From an uncultured Lysobacterales bacterium (GTDB lineage Bacteria; Pseudomonadota; Gammaproteobacteria; Xanthomonadales; SZUA-36): a DNA stretch of 8,479 nt. Shown in pieces: positions 1 to 6,545 of the stretch. Below the pieces are notes generated by a model. It was not told the DNA's origin and did no database searches. It was given only the letters and a program-made list of their open reading frames with translations. Location: assembly GCA_937995275.1 (NCBI GenBank), contig CALKKN010000081.1, positions 1 through 8,479 on the forward strand, read 5' to 3'. Each line of letters begins with the position of its first letter. Position 1 is the first letter of the stretch. A program made the position numbers and the translations under genes.

Positions 1-265
1 AACCGTAACCGGGCAGGTCGGCTATCCGGCGTTCGGCATCGATGTCGAAGATCACGATCTGCTGCGTTCGGCCCGGCGTCTTGCTGGTCCGCGCCAGCGC
101 CTTTTGGCCGGTCAGCGCGTTGATGGCGCTGGATTTGCCTGCATTCGAGCGGCCCGCGAACGCGACCTCGTAGCCCCGATCGCCCGGAAGCTGGCGCAAG
201 TGGTGCGCGCTGACGGCGTAACGGGCGGCGCGGTAAGGGTTGCGTTTTGGCTCTGAAGACGTCAT
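1..265 (-). CDS. engB: EngB/YihA ribosome-biogenesis GTPase, N-terminal part (runs off left edge)
   Basis: This is the first 88 codons of a TRAFAC-class GTPase that family knowledge places in assembly of the large ribosomal subunit in the cytoplasm. The ATG is at 265-263 on the minus strand. Residues 38-46 read GRSNAGKSS, the P-loop (G1). Residues 60-68 read TSKTPGRTQ, the EngB-type switch I (G2) region. Residues 83-88 read DLPGYG, the G3 motif. The run from about residue 32 to 68 is almost the E. coli YihA sequence as I remember it. The G4 and G5 motifs lie outside the window. No strong Shine-Dalgarno is visible before the ATG, but the basic leader before the conserved [10 protein letters not shown] stretch has normal family length, so the start is probably right. 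The gene is divergent from the cytochrome c4 gene, an arrangement I recall from Pseudomonas and Chromatiales. Confidence 0.95.
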   Translation of the reverse strand, partial: MTSSEPKRNPYRAARYAVSAHHLRQLPGDRGYEVAFAGRSNAGKSSAINALTGQKALARTSKTPGRTQQIVIFDIDAERRIADLPGYG

Positions 266-366
266 CTGTTTGCGTGGATATGCTGGAACACGGCCCTGGA
301 AACCGCGATAATACCCGGCCATTCTAGCCTGATTCCGCGTGAGTACAGTTTCGAGGAGATCGTGAC
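266..366. promoter_or_regulatory. Divergent promoter region between engB and cytochrome c4
   Basis: This 101-bp gap must carry the promoters of both divergent genes. For the rightward gene the best -10 candidate is GATAAT at 307-312. For engB there are two candidates read on the minus strand: TATTAT (308-313) and TAGAAT (321-326). None has a convincing -35 box at 16-18 bp, so the assignment is tentative. A strong Shine-Dalgarno, GAGGAG at 353-358, sits 8 nt before the cytochrome ATG. Confidence 0.4.
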
Positions 367-993
367 ATGAGTTTTTTGCTCCGGGCCACCGCCAGTTTGT
401 TCGTCTGGGTCAGCATGCAGGCCCTGGCCGAAGGCGATGCGGCGGCGGGCCAGGCCAAGTCAGCCATCTGTGCGGCGTGTCACGGCGCCGACGGCAACAG
501 CGCCGTGCCCAATTGGCCCAAGCTGGCTGGCCAGCACGAGCAGTATCTCGTCCGTCAGCTCACCCTGATCAAGTCCGGCGCGCGGGCGGTGCCGGAGATG
601 ATGGGCATCACCCCCGGCATCAGCGACGAGGACATCTTGCATCTGTCCGCGTATTTCGCCTCCCAGCAGAACACGGGTGGCGTGGCGGACGAGACGAAGG
701 TAGCCCTGGGCGAGAGGATTTTCCGGGCCGGCAACGCGGATTCGGGCGTACCGGCCTGCATGGCCTGCCACGGTCCGGCCGGCGAGGGTAATCCACTGGC
801 CGGCTATCCGGCTCTGGCCGGGCAGCATGCGGTCTATACCGCCAGCATGTTGCAGCGGTTCCGCAGCGGCGAAAACTGGGGCGAGGACGATGGCGCCAGC
901 CAGGTCATGAACGGCGCCGCCTCGGAACTGACCGACGGGGAGGTCGAGGCGGTCGCGAGCTACATCCAGGGACTGCATCTGCGCGCCGAGTGA
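367..993 (+). CDS. cc4: Periplasmic dihaem cytochrome c4
   Basis: This is a 208-residue class I c-type cytochrome with two haem domains, the normal size for cytochrome c4. Family members carry electrons in the periplasm to terminal oxidases. Residues 1-21 form a Sec signal peptide ending in ALA, with cleavage expected before E22. The first haem site is CAACH at 35-39 and the second is CMACH at 131-135. Each is followed by the family's P-x-LAGQH segment (51-57 and 148-154), the internal repeat of c4. The likely distal Met ligands are M78 or M79 in the first half and M181 in the second. The ATG is set by GAGGAG 8 nt upstream and by the signal peptide. dsbA follows 62 bp later on the same strand. 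The two products share the periplasm, but a functional link is only inferred. Confidence 0.95.
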   Translation: MSFLLRATASLFVWVSMQALAEGDAAAGQAKSAICAACHGADGNSAVPNWPKLAGQHEQYLVRQLTLIKSGARAVPEMMGITPGISDEDILHLSAYFASQQNTGGVADETKVALGERIFRAGNADSGVPACMACHGPAGEGNPLAGYPALAGQHAVYTASMLQRFRSGENWGEDDGASQVMNGAASELTDGEVEAVASYIQGLHLRAE

Positions 994-1055
994 ACAAATC
1001 GCGTTAACAGGGGTCATTATGGTCTGAACAGGCGCCTGCGGACGGAGAGGTAACG

Positions 1056-1727
1056 ATGAAGATTTCTGCAAATTTGCTGGTCTTGGTGGCGGTGCTGGTG
1101 CTGGGCGCACAGGTGCAGGCGCAGACCGGCAAAGCGGCCCAGTATCAGGAGGGCCTGCACTACTTCGAAATCGACGGCGCCCCGGCCACGATTCAACAGC
1201 CGCTGGAACTCGTGGAAGCGTTCAGCTACCTTTGTTCGCACTGCAATACCTTCGACCCCTACATCGACGCCTGGAAGCAGCGCAAGCCCGACAACGTCGA
1301 ATTTCGCCGCATACCGGTCGTCTTCGGCCGGGCTTCCTGGGAACTCTACGCCCGCGGGTTCGTGACGGCCCAGATGCTCGGCGTGGAGGACGCGGCGCAC
1401 GCGGCCATGATGGACCGGCTGTGGAAGGACAAGGAGATCATGCGCAGCATGGAAGATATCGCGGAGTTCTACGGCCAGTTTGGCGTCGAGGCCGACAAGT
1501 TCATGGGTGCGGCCCGCTCCTTCGCGGTCGAAGCGCGTCTGAAGAAGGACCAGCAGCTGCTGCAGTCCTACGGCATCACCGGAACTCCGTCGCTCGTACT
1601 CGGCGGTAAGTACCGCGTAGCCGGCAACGCGGCCGTGCCCAGCTTCGATGTGATGCTGGATGTCGTCGATTTCCTGATCGAACGGGAGAGTGCGGGTTGG
1701 CAGCCAGACAGTGTCGCTGCCGACTGA
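1056..1727 (+). CDS. dsbA: Periplasmic thiol:disulfide oxidoreductase DsbA
   Basis: This is a 223-residue thioredoxin-fold protein with the inserted helical domain of DsbA. By family knowledge it oxidises cysteine pairs in newly exported proteins and is re-oxidised by membrane DsbB, which is not in this window. Residues 1-22 form a signal peptide (cleavage after VQA). The active site is CSHC at 60-63, in the context EAFSYLCSHCNTF. The usual E. coli motif is CPHC, so the first dipeptide position is Ser instead of Pro. The cis-proline loop is GTPSLVL, with T177-P178. The helical insert covers roughly residues 85-160. The ATG follows GGAGAGG at 1044-1050 with 5 nt spacing. The 62-bp gap after cytochrome c4 contains the perfect palindrome CAGGCGCCTG (1029-1038) but no clear terminator, so co-transcription with cc4 is possible. 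Its 3' end overlaps the next gene. Confidence 0.95.
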   Translation: MKISANLLVLVAVLVLGAQVQAQTGKAAQYQEGLHYFEIDGAPATIQQPLELVEAFSYLCSHCNTFDPYIDAWKQRKPDNVEFRRIPVVFGRASWELYARGFVTAQMLGVEDAAHAAMMDRLWKDKEIMRSMEDIAEFYGQFGVEADKFMGAARSFAVEARLKKDQQLLQSYGITGTPSLVLGGKYRVAGNAAVPSFDVMLDVVDFLIERESAGWQPDSVAAD

Positions 1728-2544
1728 CGAGTCCCCGGCTTCCGGGCGGACCCTGCGCCTGCTGAGTTTCAACATTCAGGCGGGCACCTCCACGGCCCGC
1801 TATCACCACTACGTTACGCATTCCTGGCGGCAGGTGTTGCCGCATTCGAAGCGTGTGGAAAACCTGGTCGCGATTGCGGACCTGGTTGCGTCCTACGACG
1901 TGGTGGCCTTGCAGGAGGTCGACTCCGGCAGCCTCCGTTCGGGCTTCATCAACCAATCACGATACCTGGCCACGGAGGCCAGCATGCCGTTCTGGTGCCA
2001 TCAGTCCAATCGCAAGGTGGGTACGGTGGCCTACGCCGGGAACGGCCTGCTCAGCCGGTACGCGCCGGACGCGGTGGAGGAGCACCGTCTGCCGGGCGTG
2101 ATACCGGGGCGGGGAACCCTGTTGGCGCGCTTCGGCCTCGGTAGCGGCGGGCTGGACGTGGCGGTCGTGCACCTCGCCCTGGGCAAGCGCGCCCGGATCC
2201 AGCAGCTGCGCTTCCTCGCGCGGGAACTCGACAGCGGCAGGCATCTCGTGGTGATGGGCGATTTCAACACCCACGTGGACTCGGGCCCGGTTCGGGAGTT
2301 CCTCGAGACACTGGCCCTGCGGGCCCCGACGCGGGGCCTGGCCACGTATCCCTCCTGGCAGCCGCAACGGGCCATCGATCACATCCTGGTCAGCCAGTCG
2401 CTGGCAGCCGGGGCCGCCGAAGTGCTCGATATCAGCTACTCGGACCACTGTCCGGTCGCGCTCGAAATCCAGCTGCCCGAAACCGTGCGCCTGCGGGAGG
2501 CCACCCGGCCCGTGTTCAGCGTAGAGGTCGGTCGGACCGTTTAG
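1690..2544 (+). CDS. Endonuclease/exonuclease/phosphatase (EEP) family protein
   Basis: This is a 284-residue metal-dependent phosphoesterase of the DNase I/exonuclease III/inositol-phosphatase fold. The catalytic signatures appear in order: LLSFNIQAG (N28), VALQEVD (E76, metal ligand), VVHLAL (H161), VVMGDFNT (D191 and N193), AIDHILVS (D230-H231) and YSDHCPVAL (D252-H253). The catalytic set therefore looks complete. The substrate cannot be read from the sequence: nucleic acid, nucleotide and phospholipid headgroup are all possible. No signal peptide or membrane segment is seen, so it is probably cytoplasmic. The start is uncertain. GTG 1690 has GGGAG directly adjacent (too close) and overlaps dsbA by 38 nt. 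GTG 1711 is an in-frame alternative with a 17-nt overlap and no good Shine-Dalgarno. The conserved domain begins after both. Translational coupling to dsbA is likely. I recall the dsbA-EEP pairing from Pseudomonas. Confidence 0.88.
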   Translation: MRVGSQTVSLPTDESPASGRTLRLLSFNIQAGTSTARYHHYVTHSWRQVLPHSKRVENLVAIADLVASYDVVALQEVDSGSLRSGFINQSRYLATEASMPFWCHQSNRKVGTVAYAGNGLLSRYAPDAVEEHRLPGVIPGRGTLLARFGLGSGGLDVAVVHLALGKRARIQQLRFLARELDSGRHLVVMGDFNTHVDSGPVREFLETLALRAPTRGLATYPSWQPQRAIDHILVSQSLAAGAAEVLDISYSDHCPVALEIQLPETVRLREATRPVFSVEVGRTV

Positions 2545-2553
2545 AGCCCGGAA

Positions 2554-3336
2554 TCAGATTCCTGCCAGCATGCGCAGGCCCACCAGCATCAGGAACACCC
2601 CGAAAATGCGCCGCACCATTTGCGGCGGCAGGCGGTGCACGGTGGCCGCGCCGAGCGGCGCGGCGAGCGCGCTGGTCAGGGCGATGCCGGCAAAGGCCGG
2701 CAGGTGGACATAACCGAGCGCCTGGTCGGGCAGGCTGCCCCCCACGCCGAGCAGGACGAAGGCCACGGTGCCGGCAACCGCGATGGGGTAGCCGCACGCG
2801 GCCGAGGTCGCGACGGCATTCTGGGCCCTGATCCCGTGCCACAACTGCCAGGGGCCGGTCAGCGCGCCGCCGCCGATCCCGATCAGGCTGGAGATGGCGC
2901 CAATCATCACGCCCACGATGCTGACCGCCGGCTGCCCGGGCAGCGGTCGTTCGCCGTCGGGCCGGCGGCCGAAGATCAGCTGCAGGCCGGCCAGGACGGC
3001 AAACGAGCCGAACACACGGATAAGGGTGTCGCCTTTCAGGGCGTCGGCGATGATGGCGCCCAGCACGGCGCCGGCCATCAGGCCTCCGGCCATGGAGCGC
3101 ACCAGCGGCCATCGGATGGCGCCGCGGCGGTGATGGGCGTAAATAGAACTCAGCGAGGTCACCAGCATCGTGCACAGGGAAGTCGCCACCGCCATGTGTA
3201 TGGCCCACGGTGCCGCGGCGCTGTCGCGCAGGAACAGGTAGGTAAGGGCCGGCACCACCACGAACCCACCGCCAATGCCGAGAAAGCCCGCCAGATAACC
3301 CGCGAGCATGCCGATCAGGGCGAATTCGAGGTACAT
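2554..3336 (-). CDS. TauE/SafE-family membrane permease (putative sulfite/anion exporter)
   Basis: This is a 260-residue inner-membrane protein with about eight hydrophobic segments and the two-fold repeat of the TauE/SafE (DUF81) family. The first repeat carries AGFLGIGGGFVVVPAL (16-31) and the second carries SSLIGIGGGALTGP (149-162), the paired glycine-rich motifs of the family. A short charged loop around residues 123-136 separates the halves. Characterised relatives export sulfite, sulfoacetate or other organosulfur anions, but many members have no known substrate, so specificity is not assigned. The ATG at 3336-3334 is preceded by TGAGG (minus strand of 3341-3345) 5 nt away. The gene ends 9 bp from the convergent EEP gene. 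No sulfur-metabolism gene lies beside it here that would suggest a substrate. Confidence 0.9.
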   Translation of the reverse strand: MYLEFALIGMLAGYLAGFLGIGGGFVVVPALTYLFLRDSAAAPWAIHMAVATSLCTMLVTSLSSIYAHHRRGAIRWPLVRSMAGGLMAGAVLGAIIADALKGDTLIRVFGSFAVLAGLQLIFGRRPDGERPLPGQPAVSIVGVMIGAISSLIGIGGGALTGPWQLWHGIRAQNAVATSAACGYPIAVAGTVAFVLLGVGGSLPDQALGYVHLPAFAGIALTSALAAPLGAATVHRLPPQMVRRIFGVFLMLVGLRMLAGI

Positions 3337-3430
3337 GCAGCCTCACTACCGGGCGGCGGCAGCCGCGTCCGCTTTGGAGCCGAAGGCGAAAGAAGTGAAG
3401 CGAGACTCCTTCAACTCGCCGCAAGTACGC

Positions 3431-3459
3431 TTGTCGGCGTCGGCCTGTTTTCTTATTCT
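3431..3459 (+). promoter_or_regulatory. Candidate sigma70 promoter for slt
   Basis: TTGTCG (3431-3436) and TATTCT (3454-3459) are separated by 17 bp. Each matches four of six consensus bases. Transcription would start near 3466, leaving a leader of about 64 nt before the proposed TTG start at 3530. This is the only well-spaced pair I saw in the gap. Confidence 0.35.
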
Positions 3460-3517
3460 GGACCCCGTGAACCCCATACCTCTCCGTTCCCCGACCAGAC
3501 CTGAATTCCCCGGGGGC

Positions 3518-3521
3518 AGGA
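3518..3521 (+). promoter_or_regulatory. Shine-Dalgarno that supports a TTG start for slt
   Basis: AGGA at 3518-3521, inside GGGGGCAGGA (3512-3521), lies 8 nt before TTG 3530-3532. No ATG occurs in frame between the TauE/SafE gene and the signal peptide. The competing GTG at 3467 has only a weak upstream purine stretch and would coincide with the predicted transcription start. This site is the main reason for choosing TTG. Confidence 0.45.
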
Positions 3522-3529
3522 TACCCCAA

Positions 3530-5560
3530 TTGACAGCCCGCTTCCGTAGTCGCCGAAGGCGGAAGAACCGAACCGGGACTACTCTCCATCGGTCCCTCGT
3601 CGCGCTGGCGCTGATTTTGAGTTGCGCCACTGGCGTCGAGGCCAATGAGCCGGACATCACGGACCGCGAATCCTTCACGCGAGCCTGGCAGGCCGCCGCT
3701 CGCGGCGACCGCGCGGCCTTCGAGCAGGGGCTGAGTGGATTGCAGGGCTATCTGCTCTATCCCTACCTGCAATACGAGGATCTGCGTCACCGCCGCAGCC
3801 GGGTCGAACCGGCCGCCATGGCCGCTTTCCTGGCCGATCACGAGGACTGGGCGTTCAGCCCCGGATTGCGCACCGCCTGGCTGCGCTCGCTGGGCGAACG
3901 GAGCCAGTGGGACGCCGTGCTGGCCCATGCCGGGGACAGTAACGACGTCGAGGTGCAGTGTTATTACGCGCACGCCAGGGTGCGCGTGGGCAATACCGAA
4001 GAGCTTCTCCCGGTCGCCCAGGCCCTCTGGACCGTGGGCAAGTCGCAGCCGGATGCCTGCGACCCGGTATTCGACTGGCTTCGCGGGCAGGGCGGTATCA
4101 CGCCCGGACTGGCCTGGGAACGCATCCGGCTGGCGATGGAGGCGCGGCAGCCGCGGCTCACGCGCTACCTGGCCCGGTACCTGCCCGAGGCTGAACGCAT
4201 CTGGGCGGACCGCTGGTACGAGCAGGACCGGGGGGGCTACCGGCAGCTCGGCCAGGCCGCCCGCTGGCCCGATCTGCCTGAATCGCGGGACATCACGGAC
4301 TTCGGGTTGCGTCGCCTGTCGCGTAACGATCCGGACCGCGCCTGGCGCACGTTCCAGGCCCTCGAGGGAAGTTTCGGATGGCCCACTGATGTGCGCGGCC
4401 GCATCCTCTCGGAAATCGCGCTGTGGTCTGCCGTGGAGGGTTCCACGGACACGCCGGAGCGCATGCGCGCCGTTCCGGCGACGGCCCGCGACGACCGGTT
4501 GCTCGAATGGTGGGTGCGTCACGACCTGGCGAACGGGAACTGGCAGGGGGTGGTCGAAACGACCGCCGCCATGTCCGCCGCCACCGCGGACGATTCACGT
4601 TGGCGCTACTGGCGCGCGCGGGCGCTGCTCGAAACGGGGGCGGACGAACCGGCCGCGGAGCTGCTGTCCGGGCTGGCGCTCGAGGCCGGCTATCATGGCT
4701 TCCTGGCAGCGGACCTGCTGCAGCAGCCCTACACGATCTGTCCGGAAACACCAGCGGTCCAGCCTGCCGACATCGAGCGGCTGGCTGCGAGTCCAGGCTT
4801 TGACCGGGCCCTCGAGCTGCGGCGGGCGGACATTGTCAACTGGGCCCGCAGCGAGTGGTATTTGGCCGCCCGTTCCCTGGACTCGCAGGGGCTCCGGACG
4901 GCAGCCGCCCTGGCGGTCCGCGAAAACTGGCCTGAACAGGCCATTTTTGCGCTCGGTAACAGTGGCGACTGGCGCTGGTACGAATGGCGGTTTCCGCTGG
5001 ACTACACCGAGCTGGTCGACGTCAGCGCCGCCAGCAGGAACCTCGACTCTTCCTGGGTGATGGGCCTGATGCGTTCGGAGAGCGCCATGGCCGAGGACGC
5101 CGTCTCGTCGGCCGGCGCCCGGGGCCTGATGCAGGTCACACCGGATACGGCCAGTCAACTGGCACGCCGGCATGCCTATCGCTATACCGGCCCGCAGCAA
5201 CTGCTGCGGCCGGAGGACAACATTCTGTTCGGCACGACCTACCTGCGTGACCTGCTGGACCGTTTCGGCGACAACGCCGTGCTGGCGTCGGGCGCCTACA
5301 ATGCCGGGCCACATGCGGTCGACCGCTGGCTGAACAAGCGGCCCCGCACCGCCCCCGATATCTGGATCGAAAACCTGCCCTATTTCGAAACGCGCGACTA
5401 CATTCCGCGCGTGCTGGCCTTTTCGACCATCTACGACTGGCGGCTGCAGCGGCCCGTGAGCCGGGTGTCGTCCCGCATGCCCGCATTTGATTCCGGCGCC
5501 GCGGGGGTTAACATGCAGCGAAGGGAAACAGTGGAAGTCGTTTGCCGGGCGCCGGGTTAG
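3530..5560 (+). CDS. slt: Soluble lytic murein transglycosylase (Slt70 type)
   Basis: This periplasmic enzyme cleaves the MurNAc-GlcNAc bond of peptidoglycan with formation of 1,6-anhydro-MurNAc. From TTG 3530 it has 676 residues, against about 645 for E. coli Slt70. Residues 1-38 form a signal peptide with a long arginine-rich n-region, a hydrophobic core (SLVALALILSCATG) and cleavage after VEA. Residues of about 45-450 are the alpha-helical superhelical (U/L) domain of the family. The catalytic goose-lysozyme-like domain is at the C-terminus. The catalytic glutamate is E517 in LMRSESA. It is followed by GARGLMQVTP (GLMQ at 532-535) and AYNAGP (Y590-N591-A592-G593). A tail of roughly 30 residues follows the last conserved stretch (AFSTIYDWRL). 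The start is uncertain: GTG 3467 would add 21 residues, and an ATG at 3308 would lie inside the neighbouring gene. Likely the first gene of an operon with the next two. Confidence 0.93.
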   Translation: MTARFRSRRRRKNRTGTTLHRSLVALALILSCATGVEANEPDITDRESFTRAWQAAARGDRAAFEQGLSGLQGYLLYPYLQYEDLRHRRSRVEPAAMAAFLADHEDWAFSPGLRTAWLRSLGERSQWDAVLAHAGDSNDVEVQCYYAHARVRVGNTEELLPVAQALWTVGKSQPDACDPVFDWLRGQGGITPGLAWERIRLAMEARQPRLTRYLARYLPEAERIWADRWYEQDRGGYRQLGQAARWPDLPESRDITDFGLRRLSRNDPDRAWRTFQALEGSFGWPTDVRGRILSEIALWSAVEGSTDTPERMRAVPATARDDRLLEWWVRHDLANGNWQGVVETTAAMSAATADDSRWRYWRARALLETGADEPAAELLSGLALEAGYHGFLAADLLQQPYTICPETPAVQPADIERLAASPGFDRALELRRADIVNWARSEWYLAARSLDSQGLRTAAALAVRENWPEQAIFALGNSGDWRWYEWRFPLDYTELVDVSAASRNLDSSWVMGLMRSESAMAEDAVSSAGARGLMQVTPDTASQLARRHAYRYTGPQQLLRPEDNILFGTTYLRDLLDRFGDNAVLASGAYNAGPHAVDRWLNKRPRTAPDIWIENLPYFETRDYIPRVLAFSTIYDWRLQRPVSRVSSRMPAFDSGAAGVNMQRRETVEVVCRAPG

Positions 5561-5605
5561 CGCGAAATACCACCCTCCGCGGCCAGCGGCTTCGAGGAGT
5601 CGACT

Positions 5606-6544
5606 ATGCAAATCGTTCTGCTCGGTGCCACCGGGTTCGTCGGACACCACCTGCTGCCGCAACTGTCGGCGGCAGGGCACCGCTGCCTGGTGCTCAGCCG
5701 CTACCCGATGGCCTGCCGCGAACTGTCGATGATCCCCGGCGTCGAACTTCGCCAGACCGACGTGTACGACGCCGAACGCCTGGCCGCCTGCTTCAGCGGC
5801 GCCGATGCCGCCGTCAACATGGCCGGGATCCTCAACGAGTCCGGGCGCAACGGCCAGGGCTTCCACAAGGCGCACGTCGAATCCACCGAGCGGGTTATCG
5901 AGGCCTGCCGGGCGACGGGCGTGCGTCGCCTGGTCCAGGTCAGCGCTCTCAACGCCGGCAAGGGAAAGAGCCACTACCTGGTCAGCAAGGGCGAAGCCGA
6001 GCAACGCATCCGCGCGGCGACCGACATCGACAGCACGATCCTGCAGCCCTCTGTGATCTTCGGCGAGGGGGATTCCTTCTTCAATCGATTCGCCAGCCTG
6101 TTGAAATTCGCGCCCGTGCTGCCGCTGGCCTGCCCGGGGGCGCGCATGCAGCCGGTCTGGGTGGGGGACGTCGTGGCCGCCATTGCGATTGCGTTGCAGG
6201 ATCCGCGAACCATCGGCAAGACGCTGCCCCTGGTCGGCCCGCGCGCCTACAGCCTGCGCGAACTCGTCGAGTTCACCGCCGGCACGGCGGGGCTGAAGCG
6301 TCGGATCATCGGCCTGCCGGACGGGCTGTCGCGGCTCCAGGGGTGGCTGATGGATTTTGTTCCGGGGAAACCTTTCTCCACGGACAATTACCTTTCCCTG
6401 CAGACGGACAACACGAGTTCCGAGAACAGCCTGCCCACCCTGGGCATCAAGCCGCACTCAATCGAGAGCGTGGTCCCGGGCTACCTCACCGGCTCGCCGC
6501 ATCAGCACCGTCTGGACAATTACCGGAAGCGGGTCTTCCACTGA
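5606..6544 (+). CDS. NDUFA9-like NAD(P)-binding Rossmann (atypical SDR) protein
   Basis: This is a 312-residue atypical short-chain dehydrogenase/reductase of the group that contains the mitochondrial complex I subunit NDUFA9. The N-terminal Rossmann motif is GATGFVG at 7-13. The strand-4 segment AAVNMAGIL (68-76), the VQVSALNA strand with S113, and Y124-x3-K128 match the SDR catalytic layout. The VWVGDVVAAI stretch (about 185-195) and the YSLRELVE stretch are typical of the NDUFA9-like branch. It has no signal peptide and no clear membrane segment. The bacterial reaction is not known to me. Quinone-related or nucleotide-binding roles are possible but not shown here. The ATG is fixed by GAGGAG at 5594-5599, 6 nt upstream. 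It lies 45 bp after slt and its stop is 1 nt before the cca ATG, so translational coupling with cca is likely. Confidence 0.88.
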   Translation: MQIVLLGATGFVGHHLLPQLSAAGHRCLVLSRYPMACRELSMIPGVELRQTDVYDAERLAACFSGADAAVNMAGILNESGRNGQGFHKAHVESTERVIEACRATGVRRLVQVSALNAGKGKSHYLVSKGEAEQRIRAATDIDSTILQPSVIFGEGDSFFNRFASLLKFAPVLPLACPGARMQPVWVGDVVAAIAIALQDPRTIGKTLPLVGPRAYSLRELVEFTAGTAGLKRRIIGLPDGLSRLQGWLMDFVPGKPFSTDNYLSLQTDNTSSENSLPTLGIKPHSIESVVPGYLTGSPHQHRLDNYRKRVFH

Positions 6545-6545
6545 C

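Larger units (their letters stand above)
3337..3529. other. Intergenic region between the TauE/SafE gene and slt
   Basis: This 193-bp divergent gap holds the TauE/SafE ribosome-binding site near 3341-3345 and a candidate rightward sigma70 promoter (separate entry). The open frame continuing leftward from slt into this gap has no residue pattern typical of a protein and would need a start inside the TauE/SafE gene, so I treat it as non-coding. I found no convincing leftward promoter for the TauE/SafE gene and no small RNA that I recognise. Confidence 0.6.

Noticed and set aside
460..1110. A 216-codon minus-strand frame under cytochrome c4.
   Set aside because: It is antisense to a gene with two haem motifs and a signal peptide, and has no recognisable features of its own.
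2530..2545. A CGGTCGGACCG hairpin followed by TTTAG at the end of the EEP gene as a terminator.
   Set aside because: The stem is only 4 bp, lies within coding sequence and has no real T-tract.
3308..3529. An N-terminal extension of Slt from an ATG at 3308.
   Set aside because: It would start inside the TauE/SafE gene and put some 74 non-conserved residues before the signal peptide, which would block export.
2516..4522. A 668-codon open frame on the minus strand.
   Set aside because: It covers the TauE/SafE gene in another frame and runs antisense to slt. Its translation is low-complexity Arg/Pro/Ala/Gly-rich without family motifs, as expected for a shadow frame in GC-rich DNA.
4595..6457. 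A 620-codon open frame on the minus strand.
   Set aside because: It is antisense to slt and the NDUFA9-like gene, both with clear motifs. Its protein shows no domain or hydrophobic pattern.
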